NCBI RefSeq assembly: GCF_958298935.1
Contig: NC_084923.1
Location: forward strand, 29,232,501 to 29,296,500
Length of the DNA: 64,000 bases
Direction: 5' to 3'
Source: Phragmites australis
Lineage: Eukaryota; Streptophyta; Magnoliopsida; Poales; Poaceae
In this document: piece after piece, positions 23,701 through 35,300 of the stretch
Layout of the letters: each line of letters begins with the position of its first letter
Position numbering within the stretch: position 1 is the stretch's first letter
Program-made: the position numbers and the translations under genes
Notes under the pieces: generated by a model
What the model was told of the DNA's origin: nothing
The model's database searches: none
What the model saw: only the letters and a program-made list of their open reading frames with translations

Positions 23701-26700
23701 TGTGATTGCATCAGATGTAAAACTTCTCTAACTTGTGAACTACACCATTTTTCATGTTACCTAACTAGATACTTCAAAAAATAGTATTGGTCAAAAATTG
23801 AGTAGCCAAAGTCGACCAGTGAAAATTTGTCACAAACGATGGGAGTACCTTTAGTACTTGTTCACTGTTACAATTATCTACTAAATACACGTGCTTTAGA
23901 TATGCTACTTGTTCCCGCACGTAAAAGAGGGAGGTGGAGGGGAGGAGCTAAAGGAGACGTGTGCTACTTGTAATATCATTTGCATGTTTAGTTACTCAAT
24001 GGATTTCATATATAGAAATTTACGAACAGGATGATTGACATACTAGAGAAGTTTCTCATAAGGAAGGGTTATTGTTTTTCACGCTTTGATGGAGCAACTC
24101 CCATGAACGCACGCCAATTGCTAGTTGATGAGTTCAACAGAAGCCCTAGCAAACAGGTATATTCAAGCGGATGTGTATTTTGGTACTTTTTTTTCTAACA
24201 AACTTTGGATGAGCATAATCGTCGAAGTAGTGAAATTCTCTTGTGCAGGTTTTTCTTATATCTACTCGGGCAGGTAATTTAGGTGTAAACCTTGTCAGTG
24301 CTAACCGTGTGGTGATATTCGATCCAAGTTGGAACCCTGCCCAAGACTTGCAAGCACAAGACAGATCATTTCGATATGGACAGAGACAGCATGTTACAGT
24401 ATTTCGTCTACTTGGTGCTGGTTCCCTTGAAGAGCTTGTTTACTCTCGACAAATATATAAACAACAGCTTTCCAACATTGCAGTCTCAGGAAAAATAGAG
24501 AAACGTTACTTTGAAGGTGTGCAGGTAATACCCTCAGCTGTTGAATCATTGTGATATGATTGAATGGAGGATGCCGAGTATTTTACATGAAACATTTGGT
24601 TTGGTACAATTTTTAGTTGGCTAAGAACAAATGGTGATGAGAATGAGGTTTATTTGCTCACTTCTTTTTGTGTTCTCCTATGACTGTGTTTGCCCCAAGT
24701 TACCTAACACATTTGGTTCAGTTCCGTAAACTTTTTCTATGCTTTCCAAACAAAGTTCTAAGAAATGTGTGTTTCCATTGTTGTGTTTGGACTGAATCTT
24801 CAGTTCTTCATATTACCTTCAGAAATGTTTTGTGATTGAAGCATTTGATAAGTAACTTAATACATCCAGCGATATTTCAAATTTACCAAGTCTTGTAACT
24901 GTTACACAGGATCTCACTTTTAGGTCCAAGACCCAATGCAGAATGTTCAACATTTAGAATCATAAGATAATGCAAAGTACTTGGATGTATTGTTACAAAG
25001 AAGTGTAGACATTGAGTAATCCATAGAATAACATCATGAATAATTATTGTTAGATGGCATTTTAGCAAAACCAAACATGTCACTATCCATCACTCTTCCT
25101 ATGCACACTTTTTGCACACATCAGCATATATTAGTTTAATTTCAGTTTGGGCTGTTGTTTTGGCTGTCGTAGGCATGACAGACTCAGTAGGTGCATTTTC
25201 GAGCACATATTAGTTTAATTCCAAATACACCTTTTGCTTGTTCTAAGAATAAGAGGTTAGATACTATATACTTGGGATCTATTTAGACATTTGATTTGGA
25301 TAGTTCTGATGTAGGATGACAAGAAATTTCAAGGTGAGCTCTTTGGGATCTGCAATCTGTTCCGTGACTTGTCTGATAAGCTTTTTACTAGTGAGATTAT
25401 TGAGATGCATGGAGAACATGGTAAGAGTAATACAGCTGAGGCAACAGGAATTAGAGAAATAGTCGATAATGATCTATTTGATTCACAAGGGAATAGAAAG
25501 TCTTCCACGGCAACGACAGATACCGACGATCAGAAATTGGTTGATTTTGGTAAGCTCTTCTGTGGATAATCCTTGTTTAAATTACTTTTGTTTTAGACCT
25601 TATAATACGCTGCATAAAAGATTCAAGGACAAATGACTAAGCTGTAGTCATTACTCCTGCTGTTGACTTCAAAAACTGATATGGCAAACTAGTCATTTGA
25701 CTTAAACAACTAGTCTTTTGAAATATTTGCTAAAAAAATTGAATTATTGTACCATTCTGTTCTTGTAAGGTGTTTATCTGTAGCCAATATTCCAGACTTG
25801 CTGTTCAATATATTGTTTTATACTGTGAAGAGTGAAGAGATTTTGTGCTTACTCAATCTCATTCCTTCATTGTTACGGTGTGGGCCACAGACCCAAAGAG
25901 AAGACCCAGAAGGATATCGTGTTATTGTTCATGCAACTGTACCCGGAGATAAGATCTAGCTTGCCCATTTAGGGCCTCTTTGGAACCCAGGAATAGGAAA
26001 AACACAGGATTCTGACAGGGAAGCAAGTGCAAAACAGAGGATGGGAAACACAGAAAACTGTAAGAATGACCTGTTCGGGAAAAACACCGGAATTAGATAA
26101 GAGAGATAGACTCAAAGGATTTTTTCCTTGAGGTTGGACCTCATGCTAGGATCCTCCAAAATTCCTATGTATCAAGCCATTCCATAGGAATTTCATAGAA
26201 TTTTGAAAAGTCCAATCCTTTGTTCCAAAGGGCTTGATAGAATCCTCCAAAATTCCTGCATTTTTCCTCCATTCCGAAGGTGACCTAAGTTAGTGATAGA
26301 TAGATTAGATTAGGAAGTTAGAGATTGTTAAGGATTAGCTTCATTTAAGCAGATTTGTTTCTGTCAATTAGTTACTGATTGCTAAGGAGCCTCTCTATAT
26401 AAAGAGAGGTGGATTATCAATAAAGGGTAAGCAATAATTAAGAAGGAAAAGTCATTCTTTGCTGTGCCGTGTGCTTAGGCCCCCGGCCAGCCATCTCTCT
26501 TGCAACCCAAAGCCAAGCCGTATCATTCATACATTGAGAATAGCTTGCATCTTGCATTCCCTATCCCAAAATCCAAACTCCTTAGCATTTTCAAGTTGAT
26601 GTTATTTTACATGGTGTCTCTGTTATATTAGGCTGTGATTCTGTAGCTTGAACAGTTGTGTATTGGTCCAGTAATAAGTATCCAATGTGATTTTCTTGCT

Positions 26701-27286
26701 GAAAAGCGAAAACCTGTTGGAAAATATTTTTTGAGGAATCCCAGTTAGAAAATATGTCACCCTTCAACTTTCTGGTGGATTCTCTAGGATTTGCATGTAT
26801 CATGCTAGTGATTCCCAGGATGTAATTTTTCTGCCATAATTAAAAAAAACTCATTACAAGTGTTATTACAAATTGATTGCCTGGTAAGCTGACTTTTGTA
26901 ATCTTTCCTCTCTTCTGCCACTGATGCATTTTATATTTTTGGAAGTAACAAATTTGGTCCGTCTAACAGGGATCGTTTATGCTCACCGCAATGAGGATGT
27001 TGTGAACATGAGAACAAACGGAAGAAACAACTGTGCAATAGATGAGACTGTTCAGAGCTTCTCAGAGGAGCTGCAGAGTAAGCATGAAACAAAGCGCATT
27101 GTTACGGCAAAAGCTTATTCAGTGAAGCAGAAAAGGAAGGAGTTCAGCCGTATTGCATCTTTCATGGGTATGAGTGATCTCGAATTTAGCAAGTGGTTGC
27201 TATCAGCATCACCTCTCCAGCGGTCTGAGGTACTGCAGAACTACAAGAGGAAAAAGAAGATGAAGTATCATCACAATCACAAATGA
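17704..27286 (+). CDS. SWI2: SNF2-family DNA-dependent ATPase, SWITCH2/CHR9 (ERCC6L2-like), 8 exons
   Basis: Predicted exons: 17704-18090, 21466-21572, 21889-22807, 22881-23128, 24030-24156, 24249-24524, 25315-25549, 26970-27286. All introns are GT-AG, phases agree, and the join is 2616 nt (871 residues plus stop). Exon 1 encodes a Ser/Pro-rich acidic leader and PYEPLVLSPSGEHPVVQV. Exons 2-3 carry RLLAHQRDGVRFLYNLY, motif I GDDMGLGKTIQT, motif II VVVDEAHRLKNE and motif III LTGTIMQNK. Exons 4-6 carry the C-terminal helicase lobe: motif V ISTRAGNLGVNL and motif VI QAQDRSFRYGQ. The CSCGSP / CPFC segment may bind metal. Exons 7-8 encode a variable linker, then IASFMGMSDLEFSKWLLSAS and a basic end KRKKKMKYHH. 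Family knowledge: nuclear chromatin-remodelling ATPases; human ERCC6L2 acts in DNA double-strand break repair. The order and wording match Arabidopsis SWITCH2 as I remember it. The first ATG of the frame was chosen; no defect seen. Expression is not testable here. Confidence 0.92.
18091..21465 (+). other. Intron 1 of the SWITCH2-like gene (3.4 kb)
   Basis: It begins GTACCG after CAG and ends TTGTAG. It is AT-rich and holds a Stowaway-like MITE (19437-19706) and a possible degenerate repeat at 18930-19190, whose minus-strand frame has no known domain. The part 19930-20260 is pyrimidine-rich. No extra exon is needed: exon 1 (…VVQ) joins exon 2 (VPPSINC) in phase. Confidence 0.75.
19437..19706. 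mobile_element. Stowaway-like (Tc1/mariner) MITE, 270 bp
   Basis: The left end CTACCTCCATTCTTTT and the reverse complement of the right end CTCCCTCCGTTCTCAAAT form imperfect terminal inverted repeats of the known Stowaway type. TA follows the right end; TG precedes the left, probably a mutated TA target duplication. An inner direct repeat CGACATCTATTTGAGAAC occurs twice, near 19649 and 19681. Confidence 0.75.
23129..24029 (+). other. Intron 4 of the SWITCH2-like gene with a degenerate MITE-like stretch
   Basis: It begins GTTGTT and ends AACAG, with exon phase 2 kept across it. Around 23760-23852, the run TCAAAAATTGAGTAGCC to GATGGGAGTACC resembles the 3' half of a Stowaway-type MITE with a changed end. 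A direct repeat (GTGCCACAAGTTAATG / ATGCCACAAGTTAATG) occurs near 23266 and 23301. No coding signal. Confidence 0.45.
25972..26285. mobile_element. Tourist/PIF-Harbinger-like MITE, 314 bp
   Basis: The left end GGGCCTCTTTGGAACCC and the reverse complement of the right end GGTCACCTTCGGAATGG form an imperfect inverted repeat. Inner GGAATTTC/CAAAATTCCT motifs are typical of abundant grass MITEs. The left flank is TTA and the right flank TAA, a 3-bp target that is not an exact direct repeat, so the superfamily is tentative. Confidence 0.6.
26326..26540. repeat. Possible copia-type LTR fragment
   Basis: It starts TGTTAAGGATTAGC and contains a TATATAAAG box within CCTCTCTATATAAAGAGAGG (itself palindromic) and ATCAATAAAGGG. 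This layout is typical of short copia LTRs. No matching end or target duplication was found, so the limits are approximate. Confidence 0.4.
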
Positions 27287-28079
27287 TGCAGGCCCTCCGA
27301 TCTACTGCAGAGCTTCCACATAGTAGTTAGGTTGCGTAGCAAGTTGTGCCGGTTATGAGAAGTGATGCAAGTGAAATTGACACATTAGTGGCTGATATTA
27401 GCATCCCCGCTTGAGCTTGACTAGTTTTGGCCTGGGGGTCTCAGGAAAACCAGGGTCCTTTTCACCTGCTCTTGTCGGTCAGGTGAAATCTAACCAGTCT
27501 TGTCATAGTACTGCCTGTTCAGCTGTCTGAGCCTTTCTATAGCGAATGTTATCGTGCAGGTGGCTTGCAATATTACCCTGACCTGTATGGCTGTATTAGT
27601 CTGGAATCATGTGGATAGTGTAGTCTTCAAGTTTTATTGAGCATGCTTGTAGGCATTTATAGTTATGTACAGCTAGGGACATATTTGCTTGTAACGAAGT
27701 GTGGAAAGCGTGTCTAATTGTTTTCGTTGTTTTTTTCTTTCTCGTGGCAATATCCTAGCGTGCGTGACTATGCAATCTTGATTGATTATACCCCTATTAT
27801 GCGCAGCAGTCTCCAGTTCCGAATATGTTATTGCGAGTACGAGACAAGTGTGCATTGTATCAAGAATGTAGATGAACTGCGTAGAAAAACCAAAATAACA
27901 AGAGAACATAACAAGAGAAGGTTTTTGTAGAAGCTGACTGCAAATTATTTAAGCACACTCCAGGCGAATGTTGCTCTCTCACAACCCTACTTGACCCTTT
28001 AGGATCCTTGAAAGCTTTATTAACGTTTATCGTTACATCGAGATAATACAACCATATAAGAGTTCACATCTGTCTTTTG
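27287..28079. other. 3' flank of the SWITCH2-like gene, no coding signal
   Basis: The first 400 bases probably hold the 3' UTR. No canonical AATAAA was found close by, and plant signals are loose. Short frames at 27673-28051 on either strand have no recognisable domain. The LINE remnant begins at about 28080. Confidence 0.5.
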
Positions 28080-29416
28080 CACAACAAAGATGCACAAAAT
28101 CAAACAGAACAATAAAATGCTAAGACCCAAAAGAAGAAAAGATGAACAAAATGTGAATAACTCTCAGTAGCAGATGATATGAGTAGGCTTGTATGCGGAG
28201 TCTAGAGTGCCATCTAAACTGGGTAAAAAGCTCCCTGGCTACTTTCTCCAAGAGTGTGCAGGCCAAAGTAACTAGCACTCGATACTCCAGCCAATGAAGT
28301 ACATATCAAGACTGGAGCTAGTGTGAACACGTAAAAATAACCTGCAGATGAGAGAAAGACTTCCTTTTGTTAAAGACAATATCATTTCTATATAGCCATA
28401 ATGACCAACATAAACTAGCCGTCGCCGCCAGTATGATGGATTTCAAATTTTTACTAATACCTTAAAGCTGATTCTCAAACATGTTGGATACACTTCACGG
28501 TTGGTAGATATTTGAGGCAACCTAGACTATAAACCATGTAGAATGAGCGAAGCAGCAATCGAAGAAGAGGAGGTTTATTGTCTCTGGTTTGTGACAAAAG
28601 CAACACTTCTGATCGCCGAGCCATTGTCTTTTGATTAGGTTATCCTTTATTAATAAATCACTTTTGTGGAGATACCAAAAGAATATTTTAATTTTGAGAG
28701 GTATTTTTAATTTCCACTATTGTTTTTTTCCTGGAATGACTCATCGCCTTGCATAAGTGCTCTATAGAGAGATTTAACCGAGAATTTTCCAGATTCGTTT
28801 AAGGTCCATCTAAATTCATCTCTTCCCTCAAGCAATGTAATATCATTGAGGCGTGCCATCAATTCATTCCATGCCATTAATTTCGAACCAATTAGATTCC
28901 GCCCGAAGGATATGTTTATAGTGGATGATTCCGGCATCTTAGCTACTGAGTCTTGTTTGTGATGTACATGTTATATAAGGACGTGTATTGGACTTTTAGA
29001 GGCCAATTATCTAACCAATGTCCTCTCAGAATCTAATCTATGTGCCGTCTTTTATGTTAAAAATGTCATAACAAAATAGGATATTTTTCACTTTCATTAG
29101 TCCAGTCCAGAAGTGAGTCACTGACTTGCCTTCGATTTGTGAAAGTGGTTTTGACCCCATATGTTAGCTACATATCAAGTCTTGCCAGATCCCATCTTCA
29201 TTTATTAACTTGTATAACCATTTACATAGGAGCAAGGTGTTTTGGACATCGATGTCCTAGATCCCTAGTCCACCCCCCCCCCCCCCCCCCGTCTTTGGTT
29301 TACAAAGGACTTTAAGTACCCCACAGGGGATTTGAAAAAATGACATCATAAATGTGGGTAGGCGACTAAGGACTGAGTTAAGAAGGACAAGTCTGCCACC
29401 CACAGTTAAGTATTTG
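28080..29416 (-). pseudogene. LINE ORF2, C-terminal part (after RT, zinc-binding zf-RVT region)
   Basis: From the junction the minus strand reads KYLTVGGRLVLLNSVL, TFMMSFFQIPCGVLK, a run of 18 G, then LINEDGIWQDLI. At 28937-28707 it reads RLNDITLLEGRDEFRW and FSVKSLYRALM, then WKLKIPLKIKIFFWYLHKSD and QKCCFCHKPETINLLFFDCC. The last matches the CxxCxxxxET...HxxxxC pattern of the zinc-binding domain found at the end of plant L1-like ORF2 proteins, with the His replaced. Several stops and frame changes make it non-coding. The end near 28080 is set where similarity to the usual C-terminal tail fades. Confidence 0.85.
29273..29290. repeat. Poly-C tract (18 C) inside the LINE remnant
   Basis: It interrupts the LINE frame between LKVLCKPK and the next recognisable coding. 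Length may be uncertain because such tracts are hard to sequence. Confidence 0.9.
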
Positions 29417-30395
29417 TGAAAGGACAACGATGTCGCATAGAGAGGGGTGAATATGTGTTTTTACAAATGTTTGTCTCCTTTTACCGTTGGCCTAAACTTG
29501 CAGTGGAAAATAAACTAACGAATTTTTTACAAGTTAAAATCCTAAATATGCTAGACTCAACTAGTGCACAATCACTCTAAATAAGTGTGAAAGTTACAAT
29601 CCTAGGGTGACAAAAATTATTCAATTCTAGCAAAAGATATGCAAGAAAACACTAATTGAAAAACCCTAAAAACTTTGTTCATCAGAGTATCCGAGTCAAC
29701 CCGGAGTATCCGGGTTCAGAGTGTTTGCAATGGATTATACAGAGTCCAGAGTATCTGGGTTCAACAGGGAAATAGATTGAAACTAAAATTAACGAACGGC
29801 TAAAGAGTTCTAGCTCAAACCAAATGAAGTCGTGTGTTCCAAGTGATGATTCCAAGTAGATCCACAAAGAACCTATAATCAATTTCACATGAACAAGTAG
29901 ATCAAGCAATATGCATAAATATTGAGTAAGAACACAAGCACAACAAACCGAAGTGGAGACACAAAGATTTATTTCCCGAAGGTTGGTTTCACCATCGCGA
30001 ATTCTATGTCTCCGTTGAGGAAGCTCCAAGGAGCTGAGTCTCTTTCAACCGCTTTCTTCGATCTACTAGCTTGATTTCTTCCCTTACGGAGGTGAGATAG
30101 ACCTTCACAAACTTTCTTGCGGCTCACCACAAGCACGAGAGCTCGCCGGCGACACATAGACGATTGGGAAGCTTCACCTCCAAGATTAACAAATGTTTCA
30201 CGAACTTCTTGCCGATAACTCAAGTGGTCAAGAATAGAGTTTAGCTCACTTGCACTCAATCTTTCAATCTCTCAACCAAACTCACTTTTCTTCTCAAATC
30301 ACACACTAGATCGGAGTGGGAGGGAGTTCTTTTGGCTCTAAAAGGTGTTCTCTTTCATGCTCCAGCAGCTACACAAAGGAGGGGTCTAAGGAGGT
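29417..30395 (-). repeat. 3' LTR of the SIRE-like element, first part (plus-strand left)
   Basis: It matches 52214 on from the start TGAAAGGACAA through the AACTTGCAG and GGCTAAAGAGTTCTAGC stretches. After about 29980 it diverges from the other LTR. It is interrupted at 30395 by the Tat element, with GAGGT duplicated. The minus-strand frame at 30259-29969 has no recognisable domain. Confidence 0.8.
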
Positions 30396-31854
30396 TGTCG
30401 GAGGGTGAACTCCTAAAGCAGGGAAACGGAGGGACCCCCTTTGAGATTCGGCCGGGGGGATGATTCTGAATCTGTTTTGCGGGTGAAATAAATGGGCGTA
30501 AATGCGATGGCAGGTGGAATGGAATGATCGGATGCCGAATGCAGTAAATGCACTGGAGGGATTTTTAGACAGGGTCGGGCCGCACTGAGCGTAATACCCT
30601 ACTCCTGTGTGTATGCTATAAATGCTCTGAGAATGTCTCTCAGAGATGTCACTGGTTACAAGAATATTTGTCTATCCTGGAGCTTCGGGCTCCTTGTTCT
30701 TCGGTGATCTCCGCTTCTGTGCTTGTACTGGACCTGTCTTCTTCCTCGGCTTCCTCCTTGTCCAAGCCTCCAACTTCTGTTACTTGTCTTCTCCGGGGAG
30801 CCCGCCCCGCCTTAAATACTCGCCGGCGGTAGCGTGCCTAGAAAGGGAGGGCACGAGTTCCAAGGCACCATAAATGGAAAGCAATCATCATGGGGCTGCT
30901 GCGCGAAGTGACGGGGAGGGTTGATAACGTGCCCAATCCGGTCTCGTTTGTCATGATGCTGTTCTGCAATGGGCGCCGCGAAGAGGGCCCACCGGGCAGC
31001 CACCGAGCAGCCCGACGTGCCCGTTCGGTCAGAGCGGGTCTGACATAGTAGGGTGGCAGGCAGGGCACCTTGGGCCTCGCGAGGTTATCCCGAGGCGCGC
31101 CGGATGACGTGGGATGGGACCCGTGCATTAAATGTCCCCACGCCTCCCTGCCAGGCCATGGCAGGGACTGACACCGAGCGTGGCAGGAGCAGTTGGAAGT
31201 GACAGGCCATGCGCCCTCTTAAATGCGGCATCGGGCCTTTCACTGCTTGACACCTCACACCGCTGGACCTCTGTGGGGACCACCGGCGAAGGACTTCTTA
31301 AGCCGTCGGGGAACCGAGTGCTCGGGGTCACTGTTCACAGCCCCGGGCACTCTCTTCCGGATATGCCCTTTCTTGGTCCTCAGGGAACCGAGTGCTCGGG
31401 GGCCACTTTTCACGGCCCCAAGCACTCTCTCCCAGAATTGGCTGTTCGAGTCCTCGAGGAACCGAGTGCTCAGAGGCCACTGCTCACGGCCCCGAGCACT
31501 CTCTCCCGGAACTAACTTCCTTGGGTCCTCGGGGTACTCGGGTGCTCGAGGGTCACTGTTCGCAGCCCCGAGCGCACCCTTCCTGGTACTCAGCTTTTCT
31601 AGTCGTCGGGGGACATGAGTGCCCGGGGGCCACTGTTCACAACAGCCTCGAGCACTCTCTTCCCGGTGCTTGGTCTTCTCGGGTCATCGGGGAACTCAGG
31701 TACTCGGGGAGCACTGTTCATGGCCCCGAGTACCCTCTCCCGGGACTTAGTCTTCTCGTACCTCACGGAGATAATCCCCGCGGGAGGGCACCACGTGGCA
31801 AACTGCTGATCTAGCCTCGGGACTCGGGGACCCCTGGTTCCTGTGTCACCGACA
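30396..31854 (-). repeat. 3' LTR of the Tat element (1459 bp)
   Basis: From TGTCGGAGGGTGAACTCC to GTGTCACCGACA. It includes recurring short segments around GGGAACCGAGTGCTCGGGG (31310, 31386, 31460), forming a family of about 75-bp degenerate tandem units between 31280 and 31760. Open frames here are by-products of these GC-rich repeats. Confidence 0.9.
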
Positions 31855-32359
31855 GCAGCCCCCGGGCCCATTGGCAGGCGATGGCCCAGAGACTGCGGAT
31901 GGGGCCCTCGTCTTCATCGAGGCCAACCACAGCACTGACGCCACGTGGCGTGTCTTCAGGCGCTGGTCTCTCAGGCCCAGGCTTCTGGTACGGCCCAGTG
32001 GGGAGTCGAACGGACGCGCGTCCAGCCGACTCCCAAGGCGCGTGATAACGAGGCAGGCGGCGCGCGTGGCAACCGCGTAGATCAAGGGTAGTGCACCTGA
32101 CAACTGCGCAGATCGAGGGAGATTTGCCTGGCACCCACGCCGATCGAGGAAATTCATCTCGCCGAACGTGCCGCGGCAGGCACGTTTGAAATCCCTAGGA
32201 TATAAAAGGAAGAGGGGGCCGAACTGTTGCCCCTTTATGCCACCTCTGCGATCAAGCCTTCTTGCCTTCTTCCTTGCGCTCGAGAGCTCTCGCCCTCCAT
32301 TTGGCCCGCAGCGCACTTTCCTCCCCCATCGTTCCAGCACACTCCCCCACCCTGAAACA

Positions 32360-35300
32360 ATGTCGAGGGCAGGAAGCAGCCGCCGTGACAAGGGGCCTGA
32401 CAGCATACTGCCGAAGTCGAGGATTGTCAATGAGGAAGGGGCAGAGAAGGTGCGCAAGCTGATGGTGCCCGAAGGCCAGCGGGAGGCGTTGGTGGTGAGG
32501 CCGGCGAGCTTCCCACCCGTCATGGACCGACCGGAGCGCATTGTCGTCTTCGTCTCCTTCGTGGTGGCCGGGCTGGTGCCGCCATTTTCGACATTCTTCC
32601 TCCAGATCCTCAACACGTTTGGAATCCAGCTTGCGCACCTCAGCCCAAACTCGGTGGTCATCTTGGCCATCTTTGCGCATTTCTGCGAGATATTTGTGGG
32701 GGTGCCGCCGTCGGTGGCACTGTTCTGCCACTTCTTCGTGCTGTGGATGACCGGAAAGAAGAGGGGCTCCTCCACCGCGGACATCGCCGGCTGCTGCAAC
32801 TTCCGGCTGTGGGACGGCTTGGCGGAGCTGTACATCCCCCAGGTGCTGCGGAGCAAATGGGACGATTGGTGGCGCCACTGGGTCTACGTCGACGTCAGCC
32901 CCCACGACCGCCTCGCGTTGCCGGAGGTGGTGGCGGAGCCCCAGAGGTCGATCTGGGAGGCGGCTCCGGCGGAGGACGAGCGGATGCGGCCAGTCTTGAA
33001 CCGCATCGACTACCTGCGCCAAGCAGGATCGACGTTGGTGATGGTGGTGGCGGACTACCTGCACCATCGCCTGAGGCCCCAGCGGGAGTGGGTCCGCCCC
33101 AGCTGGATATACACCAGCTCCAATGACATCACCAGGACCCAGATCGGGGAGGACGGGGACCTGGATGAGGGAGCACTGGCGGGCCTGCTGCGGGTGGTGA
33201 CCGGCGTGGAAGACCTCACCTGGGCGGTGCTTCCCCGGGAGCAGTTGGCGCTCTGCGCTGACCCGGGCTAGGTGGCGCTGCAAACGACGCTACCCGAGTT
33301 CGACGCCCAGGGTTTGGTCGACTGGCCGGAGCGCCGGAACCCCCGGACCATCCAGATTCCCAGGGTGGACGAGGAGACGGGCGGTGCCCGAAGGACCAGC
33401 GGCGGGGATGCCGTAGGTGGCAGGCCGCTGGCGGGGGGCAGGGAGGCCACGGGCGGCCGGACGCATACCGGCGGGAGGGGTGCCGTAGGTGGTAGGCCGC
33501 CGACCGGCCGTGGGGCTGCCGCAGGCAGCAACCATCAGGCCAGCGAAAGAGGCGCCGCCGGCAGTGGAGCGGTGGCCCCGGGGGACAAGGGAAAGCACCC
33601 CCGGACGTTCATGCCTTAGCCGTCGTCCTCGTCGTCGCCATCGCCTCCACAGCAGTGGCCGTCGGTGGGCAGCGCGAAGGAGGGGGGCCGGGGCGACCAG
33701 TCATCCGGCGCGGAATCCACGACGGAGGCGAGTTCCAGGGCGCGGGAGCTCGAAGACCAAGGCCAGTGCAGCGGCACTACAACGAGTGCCCAAGCCGACC
33801 CGCCGTCGGAGACGGGCTCCACGGCGGCCCGAGGGACAAAGCCCTCCACCGAAGAGGAGGAGGGCAGACTCTAGGCCGAACCTGCAGGGCCCAGAGTTCA
33901 AGATCCCAGAGTCCCGTTGGCAATACCGCGGACCAAAATCAGCGTGAGTATTTTCCTTTTCCCGAGCGCACTTCGCCCGGAGCAAGTTAGGGACTAACCT
34001 TTGTTTGCTTTCAGGCCGCCCAAAGACGCCGCCGGAGACCAAAGGCGACCGAAAGCGCCAAGGCCGGCTCCCACCCCTGAGCCGAGTGCGCCTGAGCCGA
34101 GCGCGCTGGCCGAGCTGGAGCCGCAGGCTCCGCCGTGCCCTGAGTCGAGGGCAGCGGCCACGCCCGAGCAGTCGGCGCCGGCCGAGCCCACCCCGAGAAC
34201 TTAGAGGGTGGGGCAAATGGCCGCAGCGAGGGCGGCGCCAATGTGGCAGCAATCGGGGACCCCGAGCGCCTTTGCAGAGAGGGCTCGCAGGGGACCCAGC
34301 GCACGACCGTCGTCCAGCCAGGCCGCAGAACCCCTCCCGGACGTGCTAGGAAGCACCCGGGAGGTGATCGAGCGGCTGGAGGTGGCCGTGGCGGGGGAGC
34401 GAGTGCAGCTCGAGGCGGACCGCGCTACCCTCGTCGAGGAGAGGGGGCGTTTGGAGGAGGTCGGCCAGCTTTTGGAGGCCCACATTGCCTCGGCCCGCGC
34501 AACCCATGAGAGGGCGATGCACGCGGTGGCCGAGGAGCGGGAGGCCCTGGAGGAGGTGCGCGAGGAGGCTGTCGCCGCGCAGGAGGAGGCCACCTGATTG
34601 GGGGAGATATCGCGGTGGCGGACCGCGGAGCTGCTCGCTAGGGAGCGTCTGGTCCGTGCGCGGGAGGAGGCCATCGTACAACGCGAGAAGGCTGTGGAGA
34701 CCTCTCGGGCGGACTTAGCCCGCCGGAACGACAAACTCGAGCGGAGTCACGTCAAAGTCCTCCGTCGGGAGGAGGAGGTGGCGGTCCGTGAGACTGACGT
34801 TGAGATCACGGCGACGCCTCAGGACGCCCGGGAGGAGCAGCTTACCCTGCGCGAGGAGGAGGCTGCCACGGCGTAAGTGGCCCTAACTGCTCGGGAGGAG
34901 CAGGTCGCCAAGTGGGAGGCCGAGCTGGCCGCCCGGGAGTAGGCCCTTACTGCCCTCGCCGAGCAGGTGAAGCGGGGCCAAGCTGAAGCCCCGGCGACCC
35001 ACGGCGTCCCAACCAGCGCGGCCGAGGGGATTAGCCTTGAGGACCGACTGCAGATCGCAAAGGACGAGCTCGAGACCGTCGTCGCCGAGTGGGCCAACGT
35101 CAAGCTGATGATGTGAGACATTCTTCGGCAAGCACGAAGGTCCGTGAGGGTGGTCGGGTTCGGGCGACTCAACGTGGGCGAGAAGGGGATGGATCAAGAG
35201 GCCATCAACCACATCACCCTCGGCTTTGAGGAGATCAGCCGGCGACTGAAGGTTCTTCCCTGGGCTGTGCAGGAGTTAGCCTCCCGGGAAGGGCGCGCTC

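Larger units (their letters stand above)
25550..26969 (+). other. Intron 7 of the SWITCH2-like gene (1.4 kb) carrying repeat insertions
   Basis: The donor is G/GTAAGC and the acceptor AACAG/GG; exon 7 ends in phase 1 and exon 8 supplies the remaining two bases of Gly. The intron holds a Tourist/Harbinger-like MITE (25972-26285) and an LTR-like stretch (26326-26540). The rest is AT-rich and featureless. Confidence 0.7.

Noticed and set aside
26326..26540. A complete copia insertion in intron 7
   Set aside because: Only an LTR-like segment without matching end, TSD or coding sequence is visible.
29969..30259. 96-codon minus-strand frame as a gene
   Set aside because: It lies within the SIRE-like LTR and has no domain; it is part of LTR sequence missing from the other LTR.
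31128..31871. Multiple frames in the Tat LTRs (also 43514-44504)
   Set aside because: They follow the degenerate tandem units of the LTR and appear in all phases; not genes.
32252..33283. 343-codon minus-strand frame opposite the Tat antisense ORF
   Set aside because: The plus-strand frame has the recognisable domain and start; the minus frame is its GC-driven shadow.
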